Of a stretch of 64,000 bases of DNA, positions 11,502-24,344 are shown one piece after another. The notes beneath the pieces are model-generated. The model did not search any database. It worked only from the letters and a program-made list of their open reading frames with translations, and was not told the origin of the DNA. A program made the position numbers and the translations under genes. The stretch comes from Luscinia megarhynchos (taxonomy: Eukaryota > Chordata > Aves > Passeriformes > Turdidae): positions 54,364,473-54,428,472 of the forward strand of contig CM067592.1 of assembly GCA_034336665.1 (NCBI GenBank), given 5' to 3'. Within the stretch, counting starts at the first letter, position 1; each line of letters begins with the position of its first letter.

Positions 11502-12784
11502 TGTGCTGGTTTCACATGTTGGGGAGGAGGGGCGGATTCACCTCAGGGACAGCTCCATGAGGCTGGTGAGTGGGAGGGGCTCTCCCATCTCTGGGAGCTT
11601 CCCCTGTGAGCTGCTGGCACCAATCAGAGAGCTGATTTGGTGATGGACAGCTCGGGAAAACCAATGAAAATTTATTTCGCTTTCACAAATCACAGTGGAT
11701 CGGGTTAGCTGGGGGTCTTTCGGTTTCTGGCTCCCGGGGGGGTGAGGTGGCCTCTGGCTGGGGCATTGGCCCTGGCCCGGCTCCGTGCTCGGCGGGGGGA
11801 GCCCGGCACTGCCCAGCCGCATGGTCCCGGCCCCCCAGCCCCCCCGACCGCATGGCTCCGGGCAGCCCCGGCCCTGGTCTGGTGGCCCCCGGCATTGGCT
11901 GCATGGCCCCCAGCACCGGCTGCGTGGCCCCGGCCCTGCCGGCTCGGCTCGCCTCTCCACGTGGCAGAAAAGGCCTCCAGCTGCCCCTGTTGTTTTCTTC
12001 ACGATCTGGATACAATTTTAACTTATTAATGCCTGGATAAGATTCTTGATCTCCTGAGCTCCCCTGAATAAGAAGAAATGAAGCATGGAGACTACAGAGG
12101 TCAGCAGAATGAAGATAAAGTTTCTGGTGGGAAGGGATTGAAAAGATGCAACTGATAAGTAGCTGAAAACCTAACGGCTAACGGGATTGTGACTACACTA
12201 AAATTCCTTTAAACTGTGAAATATACTTGAGGAGGATGGGTGCTTGAGTAGAAGATTTTGTGCCTCGGGGAAATTGAGCTCTCTCTGTTCTGGGACTGGA
12301 ATATGAGCAGAGACATTTGGTAGAGAAGGAGATGAAGTTGAATTTTGTTTTTCGGCAGCCTGCCTTTAAAAGTGATACCCCAAGCGTGTAACGTAACCCA
12401 TAACACGGCTCTGGAAGGACTGTGAAAAAATGGGAGGAGAGTCATAATCTGCAATTATGGGCGGATGTAGATTGTGAAGGTGAAGACACCCCCTAAGCCA
12501 TAGTTAAAAAAGGAACTTTTCTCCCTTAAGTGAACTGAAATAATTATTTGGGTGGATAACTGACTGAAGTGTTCTCTGTATGTTGTTGGTAAGAAATGTG
12601 GAATGAAGGGAGAAGGAACAATCTAGGAATCTTATTCTGAATTTTTTTTGGTTTTTTTGTTATTAATAAATTTCTTCTTGTACCTTTTTAAGTTTTGAGC
12701 CTGCCTTGTCTCTATTCCTAAATCCTACCTCTAAAAGAAAATTAAATATATTAAAATTGGCAAAACCCAAGTCACACCGTGACA
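11502..12784 (+). mobile_element. Long solo LTR of an endogenous retrovirus (1283 bp)
   Basis: It starts TGTGCTGGTTTCAC and ends CACACCGTGACA. A perfect 5-bp target duplication, ggtag, lies at 11497-11501 and 12785-12789, so both ends are exact. The plus orientation is set by a polyadenylation signal AATAAA at 12665-12670 followed by a T-rich U5-like tail. CCAAT-type motifs occur near 11619 and 11660. A strongly GC-rich core (about 11700-11960) interrupts otherwise AT-rich sequence and holds repeated GGCCCC/GGCATTGGCTGCATGG-like blocks; open frames across it are composition artefacts. No retroviral internal genes remain. It is unusually long for a bird LTR but is bounded cleanly. Confidence 0.87.
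12665..12670 (+). promoter_or_regulatory. LTR polyadenylation signal AATAAA
   Basis: Canonical hexamer about 115 bases before the 3' end of the long solo LTR, followed by T-rich sequence. It fits the R/U5 region of that LTR. Confidence 0.6.
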
Positions 12785-12789
12785 GGTAG

Positions 12790-15700
12790 AAATGTCTGAA
12801 TACTGATTAAGAGACTCTGCTGGAAGACTTCTGGTCCTTCTGAAAGTTAAAATCACAGAATATTAGTGTTAATTCATGTTACTGATATACTGATAATACT
12901 CATTTACTGATATAAATTATCTTCAGAATTTATAATGAAGGAGAGCCATGCTTTGCTTGGCCTTCTTGCTTAACTTTTTATCTATTCTTTCTAAAACTTA
13001 CTCATTCCTTCTGTGAGAAGAATGCTATTCATGTGGTAAGAATATTACTGGATCTCATAATAATGTGGAATTACCTGTATTACTTTTACTGGCCAGATAA
13101 TAGTTAGGCAAAAGTTTTTGTTTTCCAGAATTTTTCAAACCATGATCACTTTTAATATAGGATGCCTCGGTATTTTATATATAGCTTTTATTCTGCTGTC
13201 TGGTAATACAAATATAAAAGAGGAACAAAATAATTTTTAAATGTGTTTTCAATTGAAATCAAGGTCATAATTCGCACTATAAATCATCTGGACTTGTTCA
13301 TCTGTGTTCTGCTTTTCTTTTTAGATGTGTCATATTCCTGACAAATGAACCAGTTTATTTACTCTGAATTTAATTGGTCTGCAAATGAGCAAAGATACAG
13401 CTTCAAAACTCACCTTACAAGGGTTATAAATGACATTGCAATTTTTTTTCTAAAATTACAGAACATTACATTTTTACTTCATACACTTATTTTTTTTAGT
13501 TCACACACTCTTATCCCTTTCCCTTTGGACAAGATGCCAATCAGCAAAATGTGAATTCTTGTTTAATCCTTAATATATTGCCTTTCATGTTGATAATGAG
13601 CTTGATTGATCTCTACCCTCTTCCATATCTTCTTAGTAAGTCCTTCCTGATTAGTCTGGTAGTTATGTTCCATCAATTCATAAAAATGAAGTGCTGGGTC
13701 AAAAGACACCCCTTTTCCATTTTGCACCATTTCTTAGTTCCTCCAAGTTTCTCCACAAATAGCATTATTATTTTCTGTCTCTGGTGGCAGAGACTGGTGG
13801 CTTTAGACAGTGCACTCACCTGTGTATCGCTTCCAGTTGTGGCCAAATCACCTCATGTGTGATGTTTCATCAATAATATGCACTTTGAATTGTAATCCTT
13901 GCTTTTAAATTTAGTCCAAGTGTCCATATAATTTCTCCACAGCACTGTTATCGAGTTTGTCTGTTTCTGAGTGAAAGGGCCTCAGCTGATTCCAAAACAT
14001 GCTCCATCTGCTCTCCTGGAGAAAGCAAATGGCTTCAAACATGAAGCTCAGCTGTGGTCCAGCTGTCAGCTTCTCCTGCTTGCAGTGTCAGTGCACAAGA
14101 GGGTCCTGGCAGATCCATCAGTGTTTGCTGTGATCTCCCTTTCTAACCCATGAATACCAAAATCAATGTGCACTGTGGCCATATTTAGCAAGCCATTAGA
14201 AGGTCAAGCACAAAACTAACAGCAATTTGATTTCCAGTGTTCCAGTGCCTCAGCCAACTGAGTAATTAGGCTTTCTGTTGCCATGGCTAATCTAGTAATG
14301 CCAAAATTCACTTAGATAGCCTTGGCACCAAGATGTTTTCCTCACAGGAGTGACCAAATAGATGAGTACAATCCCAGAAGAGTATGATTGTACATACTCT
14401 GTACCCATACTCACCCATACACCTGGAACATATAGCTGGGATAAACCCAATCTTTGAAAATTTCTGAAGTTCTGTTATGGCTTGGTGACTTCTCCTGTCC
14501 TAGACAAATACTTAAGGGAAGATTGCCATTCTATTCATGATTATAGCTGATATTGACTCTTGACTTGCTGCATATGTCAAGCTTCCTTCTGTCAATGTTA
14601 AAAATAATTTTTATTAAAATAATTATTCCACCATTGTGAGATTAATTACAATTATTTCAGTAGCACAAGGTTCAGCTCTGAATTGCTAAATGAATTATTT
14701 TGCTAACTCTTTGCTTAATTGCATCTATTTATGTTGCAATCAAGTGATAATTTGTCAACATTAATAACTTTCCATTAACTTACATCATCATCAAGCTATA
14801 TTCTTTTTGAAAATGCTAATTATTTGATCTTTATTTTATTTTTTTTAAATTTTATTCTTCCAGTATAAGGACTGGAAACTGAACAAATAAATGAAGAGGT
14901 GGTAAATTGAAAATTACCTAAAGGAGATGATCCTTTGCCGAAAACTTTACCAAGCTGTGAAACCCCTATACTTAACCTCTCTTCTGCTATTGGCAAAGCA
15001 GCCGAAAGTCCAGCAACCTGTTTGGTTAACACTTGGCCCTCCTCTGAACACCTCTCCTTCTTCCCTTCTGGTTTCCAGTCCCCTAAAGAGCTGGTCCTAG
15101 AAGGCAGCATGTGATGTTGCAGTCTTTACTTGGCTTTTTGTGGTAGTTCATTGTGAGGGCACTCGGTGAGCAGATAGGCTTTCTTGGCTGAGGTCATGGC
15201 GAGGATAAAGACACGAGACACCAGGCAGGAAAATGTACTGCTGTGTTGTATGCATATGTTATCTCAGGGACAGACTTAGCACCACAATCAACCTCTTCCT
15301 AATTTTTTTCCTAAACTGTTACAGGTGCTTAGCAATGTTCAGTATAACTTTTCATTTCTGTGTGCTTTGGGCACCTGTATTCAGTCACTGTTAGATCCAC
15401 TTGTCTCAGTTAGAGAAAATGAACTCATGAATTTTCATTCATACAAGCCCATTCCATAGACACGTTTCTGGACAATCTCTGTGAAAGGATATGGGGTTCT
15501 GTGTCCCTTATATGTAAAAGTATTGATTAAGTGCTCTTCTTTTATATCTGTTATGTTTGAAAACATGTTACTGAGAGGATGAAACCAGCTAAAATGCTTT
15601 CTCTATAATATTTTTTTTTTTTTGCTGGGATGGAAATGGAGTATTTAAAAATAATTTTTTTAAGACTCCAAGTTCTGTACAGATGAATATGATTCATAAA

Positions 15701-16684
15701 CGGTGCCTGCTTCTGTTCAGAGGAGCTTGGGCACCCAAGAATAGTCTGAGCTCAGACTACACAATTTACCATGGTAAGTATCTAGAGGGTCTGCAAAACA
15801 ACAGGTCATCACTGACCATCAGCAGTGGGGCCTTGAGAGGGTAAGATCAGTGCAGGAGCTCTGGGGCTTGTGTCCTGTAAAGCCCAGAGACCTCTAATAA
15901 ATATATAATGATGTGCAGATTATTTTGGTGCTACCAAAATTATACTACCAATACGGCTCAGACTTTAGGAGGAAATATTTTTCCTACAGTACTGCTGCTT
16001 AGCTGCTATTTTTAAAGGCCCTTATGCATCTTTTTCCCTCTTCTCAAATATACACACAAGATTTCTAAACCTTCTCATCCTGAACAAGGTCTTTCCTTCT
16101 CTTCATAAAAGTATTCAACAATGATAAAAGTGTTCATAATACAAGTTAAGCAATTTTGCTTATGACTTTCTATCACGAAAGAAAGCTCTGTATATCAACA
16201 ATATTAACTGCTGGCTCATTTAATATAGAAGTCAACTAAACCATCGATTGGAAATGACTGCTTTGTGGAAGTGGTTTTAACAGTCATCTAAATAAAACAG
16301 CATTGCTCTGAGAGTTGTTAATAAAAACCATAATGTTTTATGTGTAGTTTTGTACAGTTATGCTCATCTTTCCGAGTAATGGACTCTTGAGCTAGACTTC
16401 TGCCCCTTAATATTTTGTTATTTTCCAGTTTCTGGACTTTTAGCATTCAGTTTGGAAGTTCTGTATTATTTATGGGAAATAGGCAATTGAATTCCTTCAT
16501 TGGAGAAACAGGCAGTTGAATTTGAGAGTCTCATTTATTACGGCTCTGTTTGTTGCATTGCTAAGCTGAATCTTGAAAGCAAAATTATGCAGTAGAAAGC
16601 TAAAGGTTTTTAAGTGGTTTGGATTAAAATTATATTCATATAAGTAATTAAATGATAGAATTTTTAATTCTTGATGAAGTGAGG
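12790..16684. other. Unassigned AT-rich DNA
   Basis: No gene or mobile element was identified. A T-run lies near 15610 and AT-rich imperfect palindromes near 14600-14660. Confidence 0.55.
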
Positions 16685-16814
16685 AAGGGGGCCTGCCTTG
16701 GATTTCAGGAGTGTGGACTTCGTCTTGTTCAGGACGCTGGTTCAAACAGTCCCCTGAGCTGAACAGGGAGCTTCTACACAAACTCAGGGGAAAAAAACCA
16801 AGTGTTTTTGACCT
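16685..16814 (+). mobile_element. CR1 LINE fragment, left part (split by an LTR)
   Basis: The nucleotide stretch gccttggatttcaggagtgtgg and the frame around LNRELLHKLRGKK match the segment of CR1 ORF2 between the endonuclease and reverse transcriptase domains. The reading frame runs to the LTR insertion point at 16814/16815 and resumes in phase right after 17212. The copy is a dead fragment with stops. Confidence 0.85.
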
Positions 16815-17212
16815 TGTCCTGCTTCTGGCCAGGATAGGGTTAACTTTTGCAGCAGCTGGGAAGGGCAAGGCCAGGACCCTGGGGCTATTCTGTACCCCCT
16901 CAGCCATGTGCAGGGGTTGTGCCTTTCTTCTGGTTTCCCAGTATGTGCAGTTGGGTGGCACCAGTTTCTACATGATGAGCACACTCTTGTGAATTGTTTG
17001 CCTGTCTCATATGCTTTAGTTTTAATATTGTTGTCACTGTTCGTATTCCATTGCTGTTTCCAGTAAACTGTTATTTCACTGTGATCTTTACCTTTTTGTG
17101 ACTCCAATTCTCGTCTCCATCCCACCACAAGGACAGGGGAGGAGTGAGCCAGTGTCTGGGGTGTTTTCAGTGGGAGCACTAAACTGGGGAGTGCCATTCC
17201 TAAACCATGACA
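16815..17212 (+). mobile_element. Solo LTR inserted in a CR1 (398 bp)
   Basis: It starts TGTCCTGCTTCTGGCCAGGATAGGGTTAAC and ends AAACCATGACA. The phrase ggatagggttaac near the start and gggagcactaaactggggagtg near the end are typical of songbird ERV LTRs. The 5-bp flanks gacct (16810-16814) and gaact (17213-17217) differ at one base and fit an aged target duplication. AGTAAA at 17062 may serve as polyadenylation signal. Because it splits the CR1 reading frame cleanly, its boundaries are well supported. Confidence 0.9.
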
Positions 17213-17834
17213 GAACTTTGGAAGAAGGGCAGGCAACTCAAGAATAGTACAAAGATGTTGCTAGATCATGGAAAGAGAATTCAATCTGTCCACTGATATG
17301 AAAGATAATAAAAAATGCTTTTATAAATGGAGTGACAACAAAAGGAGGACCGAGGAAAATCTCTATCCTTTGTTGGATGAAGAAGAGAACATTGTCACCA
17401 ACAAAGAGGGAAAGGCTGAAGTATTAAATGCTTTCTTAGTCTCAGTCTGCAGCACTGGGAATGATTATCATGAGGGCAGCCAGTCCTCTTAGCTGGTAGA
17501 CAGGGACTGGGAGCAGACTAGACCCTGTAATCCAGGAGGAGGTAGGTTTACCTGTTTACACACTCAAAAGTCCCTGGAGTGAATTGGATTCATCCAAAGG
17601 GAGATAGCAGCTGAGCTTGCCTAAGCCACCCTCCATAATTTGTCATCAGTCCTGGGTCACTGGGGAGGTCCCAACAGACTGGAGGTTGGCCAGTGTGACA
17701 CCCATCCACAGAATGGGCAGAAGAGGATCCAGGGAACTAGAGGCCTGACCTCAGGGCCCAGGAAGGTCGTGGAAAAATCATCTTGAGTTTGATCATGCAG
17801 CACATATGGGACAATGAAGGGATCAGGCTCGATT
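17213..17834 (+). mobile_element. CR1 LINE fragment, right part (reverse transcriptase N-terminal region)
   Basis: Continues the CR1 copy interrupted by the LTR. Translated pieces such as NKKCFYKW, NLYPLLDE and GKAEVLNAF match the start of the CR1 reverse transcriptase region. Further on, nucleotide stretches correspond to the 'rel-RT' segment (tggaggttggccagtgtgacacccat, about 17681-17706). The match stops near 17834, in a T-run, so the 3' half of the element is missing. This is atypical for CR1, which usually keeps its 3' end, and suggests a later deletion. Frameshifts and stops make it a pseudogene. Confidence 0.9.
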
Positions 17835-20800
17835 TTTTTTCCTGATATTCTGTAAGTCAATTGAAAAAAATTTTTAAAAAATTCTCATTTAGGATTGTGA
17901 AAATTTGTGAACTATTCAAGTTTTCTATTTTGAGATAAAAAGGCTGTGAGAGGAAGCTGAGTGTAATTATACATGGCCAAGCTCTTCAGTAGGAAACTGC
18001 GCATATGTGTATTTAAAGATTTGATTGCTTTCTGTCAGTTTTTTTTGTGCCTAAACATACTATGTTCAACATGATCTTAAACACTTTTGCAAGAGAGATC
18101 AAATAAAATTTTTGAGCTGTTACCAGGAATTTGAATCCTTCACCAAATGTATTATATTGTGCTACTATTTTCACTTGAACCTAATACTGCTTGTGTCTGT
18201 AGTATATATGTAGCAAGCAGCAGCAATTCTCAGAAAAAACTGAAGTGCTTGCTCTACTCTCTGCCTTCTTCCTCTCTTTTGTACCTCTTTTCTTTCTCCC
18301 CCCCTCCGTTATAAGTAGCCAAAATTCACTAGAAGCAGAGTAGGCTGGAAGAAACTACGAAAAGTGAAGCCATTGACTGTGGTGTTGAGGAAAGAGGTGG
18401 TGGAAGCATCTGGCCCTGAAGTTCCCTCACTTCAGCAGGAAGGAATCTCTAAGGATTCTACAGTGGTCTCCAGGTTTTTGGGGTTTTATTCCTCCTCTCT
18501 GCATGTACCTTGTTCCCTAGGCCCAAAGACTAATCACTAGGTATTTGAACAGTGTGGATAGTCTGGAAAATAAAAACAAAGGAACTAAATTATAAACTTC
18601 TACACTGGCACTAGCAAGTAACTTTCTATTATGCACAATAGGACTGCATGGAAAGTTAAAAAAAAAGCACCTTTATTTCTGGAAGAATATGGGTGGAGAG
18701 ATTTTCGAAGAGACTGGAACTTCTATATTTAGGTGTCGGACTTCAGACAATTCACAGAACCTGACTTTTAGTGGGTATATACCTTATTGTAAAGTCTAAT
18801 TAAGCAGAATATAGTCTTGACTGCCTTAATGGTTAAGCTGACTGGTGTCTGCAGTAACTTTGTCTCAAACCTGTCTTCCAATGTGCACTTCTGTAGAATA
18901 AAAGCACTTTACTTTTGTGAGTACTACTGGTATTAGAAAGACTAGTGGCAAGCTCTCATGTCCAGATGTTTGTTAGACCAGCTTGATATAACTAAAGAGT
19001 ATTTTGGTGAATTTGGTGAAAGACCCGAAGTTTCTTCAGGATTTCAAGACCATATTAAGCCTTCAACATTTATAACTATATTGTATATAGAGGATGTTTC
19101 TCACGAGGAATGTAATGTCTATCACAAGCCCAAGGTTGTCCAACACAGTATTTCTTACCTCCAGAGGGATATGAGTGATCCCTCTAAATGACAAGTGGAG
19201 ATAATGGGTTCAGTATTGGCAAAAAAATGTCTCAGATTTTCTGCTGGACTCTTTGTGACTCTCTGTGTTTCAATTGTACATTTTGGGTTACCTGAAGATG
19301 TTCCTAGTAAGATTGAGACAGTATCACCATTCTCTTCCCCTGAAAGCCTTGATATGAAGTAGTCCTCTCTTTTAACTTGGATATTTAACTTCACTGAGTG
19401 GACAGAAATAAGGAAGGAAGAAAAGTTACCATCTCAGCAGCAAATTTAAAATTATATATGTAAATGAATTTCTGAGAATTAATAACATGAAATACATTAA
19501 GATTTTTTTGTTATCCTTAATGTTATGAAGAGACAAGTAACCATTGAAGGTGAGAATGTCTAGTTCCTCAATAAGAAGTACTATATATTGTAGCTTAGAT
19601 TTGGCATTCCCCTGAAAATTTTTGCCCACAGCAATTGTACTGAGTATAGGATAAAGTGCCTTTTACTCTTCTTTTCGAACCTTATATTTACTGAATCTCT
19701 GGAAAAGCCTATGTGGTATTCTCCTGCCCTTTCAAACAGGTATATGGCAGTTCTATATTAAGCCAATTAAGAAAATATTTGGAATTATTCTCAGGCACAC
19801 AAATCAATTTGAATCAGTTAATATAATTTCCAGCTGATCCTAGGTAAGGCCTTTCTGGCCCAAATGTGATAAAGACTGAAGTAATATTCCTTTAAATGGA
19901 AAGAAAATTTTATGAAGGCAAATTTTCACCACTTAGAAGATCAACAAATTAAGTCAAAATAGCAATGCAATTTATGGTTTAATTAACAAGTAGGTAAAAT
20001 GTGCTAATGAATTAAAATAACAGCTTTTCGTATTGACATACACAGAACAGTCAGTAACTTGTTCCTCTATTTCCTGTGAGAATCCCATTAAAAAAATATA
20101 GATTTTGGTAATCAATTTGCTGAGTGCTAAAATGCGCTTGAAAAAGTTAAATTTATAAAATTAATATACATGTTATATAGATTTTGTATCGGTTAAGAAC
20201 ATTAACTGTGCAATAGGATACCATTGGATGTAATATGATAAGCAGGAAACTTTTCTGGTATTAAAATCTCATTAGAGTGATGCAGTGGCTTCTTTAATTG
20301 GTCTGTTAGGTCAGATACATATTTAGAATTAGCATGGTCCAGAAACTTAAAAGGTATTAGGAATGGTTTGATTTGAATATTATTGTAAATCTGAAAGTCA
20401 TTCATAGCCTTATCTTTAGATTATTGTAATTTGTGTTTTAAGTTTTCAAATAATTCAAAGGAAGTAATCATTTTGTTTGGGAGAATCTGTAAAATGCAGA
20501 TCAACACATATCACAGCATTCTACTATGGACTTTATTTTTTTGCATTTTTTTGTCCTTTTGAATTCAGGTACATATGGAAATGAAAAAAAATCATTTTCA
20601 CATATATCAGTTTGATATCTAGTCATAAAAATGGATGTGTAAGAAAAAGAAGTGGGAATGAGGAACAGAAGCAGGAGGTGCCGTGTGCTGGTTTGAAAAG
20701 CTCAGGAGTCTATGGCCTGAGCTGCAAGACTGCAGTTCAAAATAAAATTTATTCAGTTTTACTTGTATTTTGGCACAACTACTGCTGTGAAGATCTGTGA

Positions 20801-23800
20801 AGAACTTTTTGAAGACTGTAGCAAAAATTTCTATGGAAAATTGATGTTAGGAAGCCGTCTCATAAATTGCAAACTATCTTTTATTGTATTAAAAGAATTA
20901 TAATCACATAATGAAAGAAGAACAGTATCATGTGATGAATATGCAGGTTTTTTTCTTGTCTAACGGCTATTAATGCACTAGTGACCACCATTAAGTAAAA
21001 AACTAAAGAGCTCACAAAGCAGTTTTTTTAACATTTTTGTAAACTAAAAATTATCTTTCAAAATGTTTTGTGCTGTGTCTGCATCTCAGTTTATTTTTAC
21101 TGTTAGAATAGGCTGGAAAAATAGATCTGCAAATTGCTGGATATTGTGCCTGAATGCCTGTCCATCTATTTTGCCTTTTCAACAGGAGACTCTTACTTCC
21201 TTTAAGCTTTAGCAGCTACATTTATTTGCTCAGGGCTTTCTATATAGCATTTTTCAGCAATATCTTCTGTCAATGATAAATTATTGTATAGCTCCAAATT
21301 TTAACACAGAAATAACAAATTCCTTCAGGATCAATTCTATAAAGAAAATACAATTTCTTCCTTCTCTTCCCCATTGGTTTGTGATTATTTTCAATGTTTA
21401 CTTTGAATTGAAAATGCTACTGAAGCTGTCTTCTCAGTCGTGTTTCTAATGACACTGCAAGCTATTGGAAAGCAGAGAAGTGTTTTCAAGCAAGTATCTG
21501 TTGGGAGAAAAAAACTCATTGATATTAACTTAAAGAATAATTGAGAGATCAGCTTGGTTATTGATGTTGGAGAAAAGAATCTGATAGGATCTGAAGGAAA
21601 GATCTGATTCATGAGAAAATTTTTCTTGTGAAAAGGTGTCTCAGTAAGTGGGAAAGGTTTTCAGTAAGGGCCATGAGGTTTGGTGTAAGATTATTATGAA
21701 TGCCTTAGAGGAAAAATAGGACACCTCTGTCAGCTACAAATGTGGACTGTGGTAGGAGCTGATATTTACAAAGGAGTGCATGAAGAGAGATGGAATCTCA
21801 AGAAGAGATTAAACAAGGTTATGCAAATGACTGATAGGCAGCTAGACATGGGATGGTTTCTCTCTGAAACCATATCTTCACAGACTATTGGAGCTTTTTT
21901 AAAAGCACCTCTGATTTAAACACAAATAAAATAACTTTCTTGGGACTTTATATTTTTGTTGTGAGATAGAGTTAAGTCATTATCTGCCTTATACTGAAAT
22001 AACAAATTAAAAATAAATTTTAAAAAAATAGCAAGTAGAGAATCAAGTTTAGAAAGTTGATTATATTTCAGATGCCTTGTAGAAATGGCCTCAGGTTTTT
22101 TAAGTAAAAGTTATAGTCCAACTAGCTGTCTTCTAAAAGTTGTGGCTTGACCCATACCTATTAATTTACGTTTTGTCATATACTGCAAGTAAAATTCACC
22201 ATTTAAATCAGAAGGTTCACATGAGTTCTTCCAGGGATGGAAATATACAAATTAGCGAGATAGAACAAAACAGAATCTCAGCGGGATGCTGGTTTGCACA
22301 ACACATATTAAAACATTTTTATGACGAAGATGTCAACTTTCCGTTAAGAAATAATTTAGATAATCTTTCTCTTTCAGTGTAAGACGGTAATGATTTGTTT
22401 TTAAAATATTTGGTTTTGATAAAAAATTTACACTCTCTGGAGATAATATACTAATTGTAACCCTGTCATGTATGAAGACATTTAATGAGATAAACAGCAT
22501 TCCATAATTTTAATGATGCACTGGGGGTAACGCTGTACATGTACCTTAATGAAATTATGATTCTATAATTAAACCAGGAGAGGAAGAAATTTTCTTCCAA
22601 TATTATGTCAAGGACAGCTGCTCAGTAAGTTGTGACTGCAATGTTACTCCCAAGTTTGGGGTTCTTCACATAGGGGAGTGGTGAACATGGAGTGTCCTGA
22701 AGCTTCTTCTCCTTCAAATAGAAAACCTGTGACTTACCTCTCTTTGAAGAGAGAAGACTCCTGATGACTTTTAAGGGTTTATTCAAGTTTGGTGATGATC
22801 CTAAAGTTCTGCACATAAATGTAAGTTGAATGCTGTGATATTATCCTGAAATATTCTCTGGCAACCTGCTCTGTGCTTGAGATTCTTCCCTTATTCCAGG
22901 GCTGACTGAGCTACATGTAGAGATGATTATGTCACATAGACTGGTTTTGTGCCAAAGATAGTCCTTTAATTTATATATGTGTATAAGAAAAATAAAATAA
23001 TCTTCAGGAAATTTCATAGGCAGCTTTGTGGTTTGTTTTGGATGTTTTTTGAAGGCCAGGTAAAAAAGTGTGAGATAAGTTATGAGAATTTGTGTGTCTC
23101 TGGCTAAATGGCATTTTATTTATTTATGGTTCTCACATAGTCAACATTTGCTTTTGTACACGTAAGCTCTCTTTCTTATTTAGTCTGAAGCTCCTGATAA
23201 TAAAAAAACCAATAGAACTGGCTATTAGGCTAGATGACTGAAAGTAAGTGCTTTGCAGAAGCCAATATTCAACTCACCAGATGGGTACATGAAAACAAAT
23301 ATTGTTTCCCTAGGGGGTCTCCATTTTTCAAATAAGAGATCTCTTTCGGAAGAGTAAAGTAACTTCCAAAAATGAATGCAATTTATCAGGGTAAACATAT
23401 AATTACTTTAAAAACTGTAAAATTATTGCTTCAACATTTGTAATCTCTTCTGATTTTATTCACAGAATATATTGTTCTTTTTTTTTTCCTCAAGGTAAAT
23501 AAGCCATTAAAATATCCTAAATCATTAACTGAGAAAAAAATACCTAGTCTTGATATATTATTTAATACTGTAATAAAGAAGACATTTATCCAATGATTAA
23601 TTTAGTCTATGTATTAGATTGTCTAAAGAATCGTTTTACAGTTGTTCATTAAAACCTATTAATGAATACTTCTCAACTTTTAATACCTTAATTTTCTTTC
23701 TTGAATTTAGACTAAGGGACAAACATGGTTCATTTTACACGTCTCAGTTTTCCAAGACATTACGTGCATTCTTAAGGTACTGTAAAAGTTGTTCAACAAA

Positions 23801-24344
23801 TTTGTAATTATAATCCTTTTTATGGAAAGGGAGAAGTCAGGATTGATTAACATGATGAATATTTCTGCTAGCTAATGTTGCATTCTCAGCTTTAGTTTTA
23901 GTGCTTCTGTAATCTCACATTTAATTCTTGCAACAAGACAAACACTACCTTGCCTCAGAACACTTCTTGATTCTCACATTTTCTCACCTCTTTTCACCAA
24001 TATGTGAAAATTAACCATTGGATTTCAGAATACATGGAACACCTGGAAGCACACAACTTGATAACATACATACATACATACATGTATATAAATATATATG
24101 TCTCTTGTGCACCTCTATGTCCGCTATTCCAGATTCATTGCTTCCTTTACCTGACATTAAACTCTTGGGATCTGGGCTGTTCATATTTAGTGATAATCCA
24201 ATATGTTGCCCATTGTGGTATATGTTGTACAAAGCTGGTTTTTTTTCTATATTTTTGGTATGCAATGGTTTAATCTGTATTGAGGCATGTGTTTAATTTG
24301 CTATACAAATGTTTAAAGATTATTTCAGTTGGAGCCATTTGAGA
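17835..24344. other. Unassigned AT-rich DNA
   Basis: No gene or mobile element was recognised over about 6.5 kb apart from a short (CATA)n tract at 24065-24083. A TGTGCTGG motif near 20686 resembles an LTR start, but nothing following it supports one. Confidence 0.5.
24065..24083. repeat. Short (CATA)n tract
   Basis: Four to five CATA units followed by AT-rich TATATA. It is a minor simple repeat. Confidence 0.85.

Noticed and set aside
11538..12040. Several overlapping Gly/Pro/Ala-rich open frames on both strands
   Set aside because: They lie in the GC-rich core of a solo LTR, where stops are rare by composition; no family similarity is seen.
20685..20900. Possible LTR start (TGTGCTGGTTTG)
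   Set aside because: No LTR-like body, no CA terminus and no target duplication follow.
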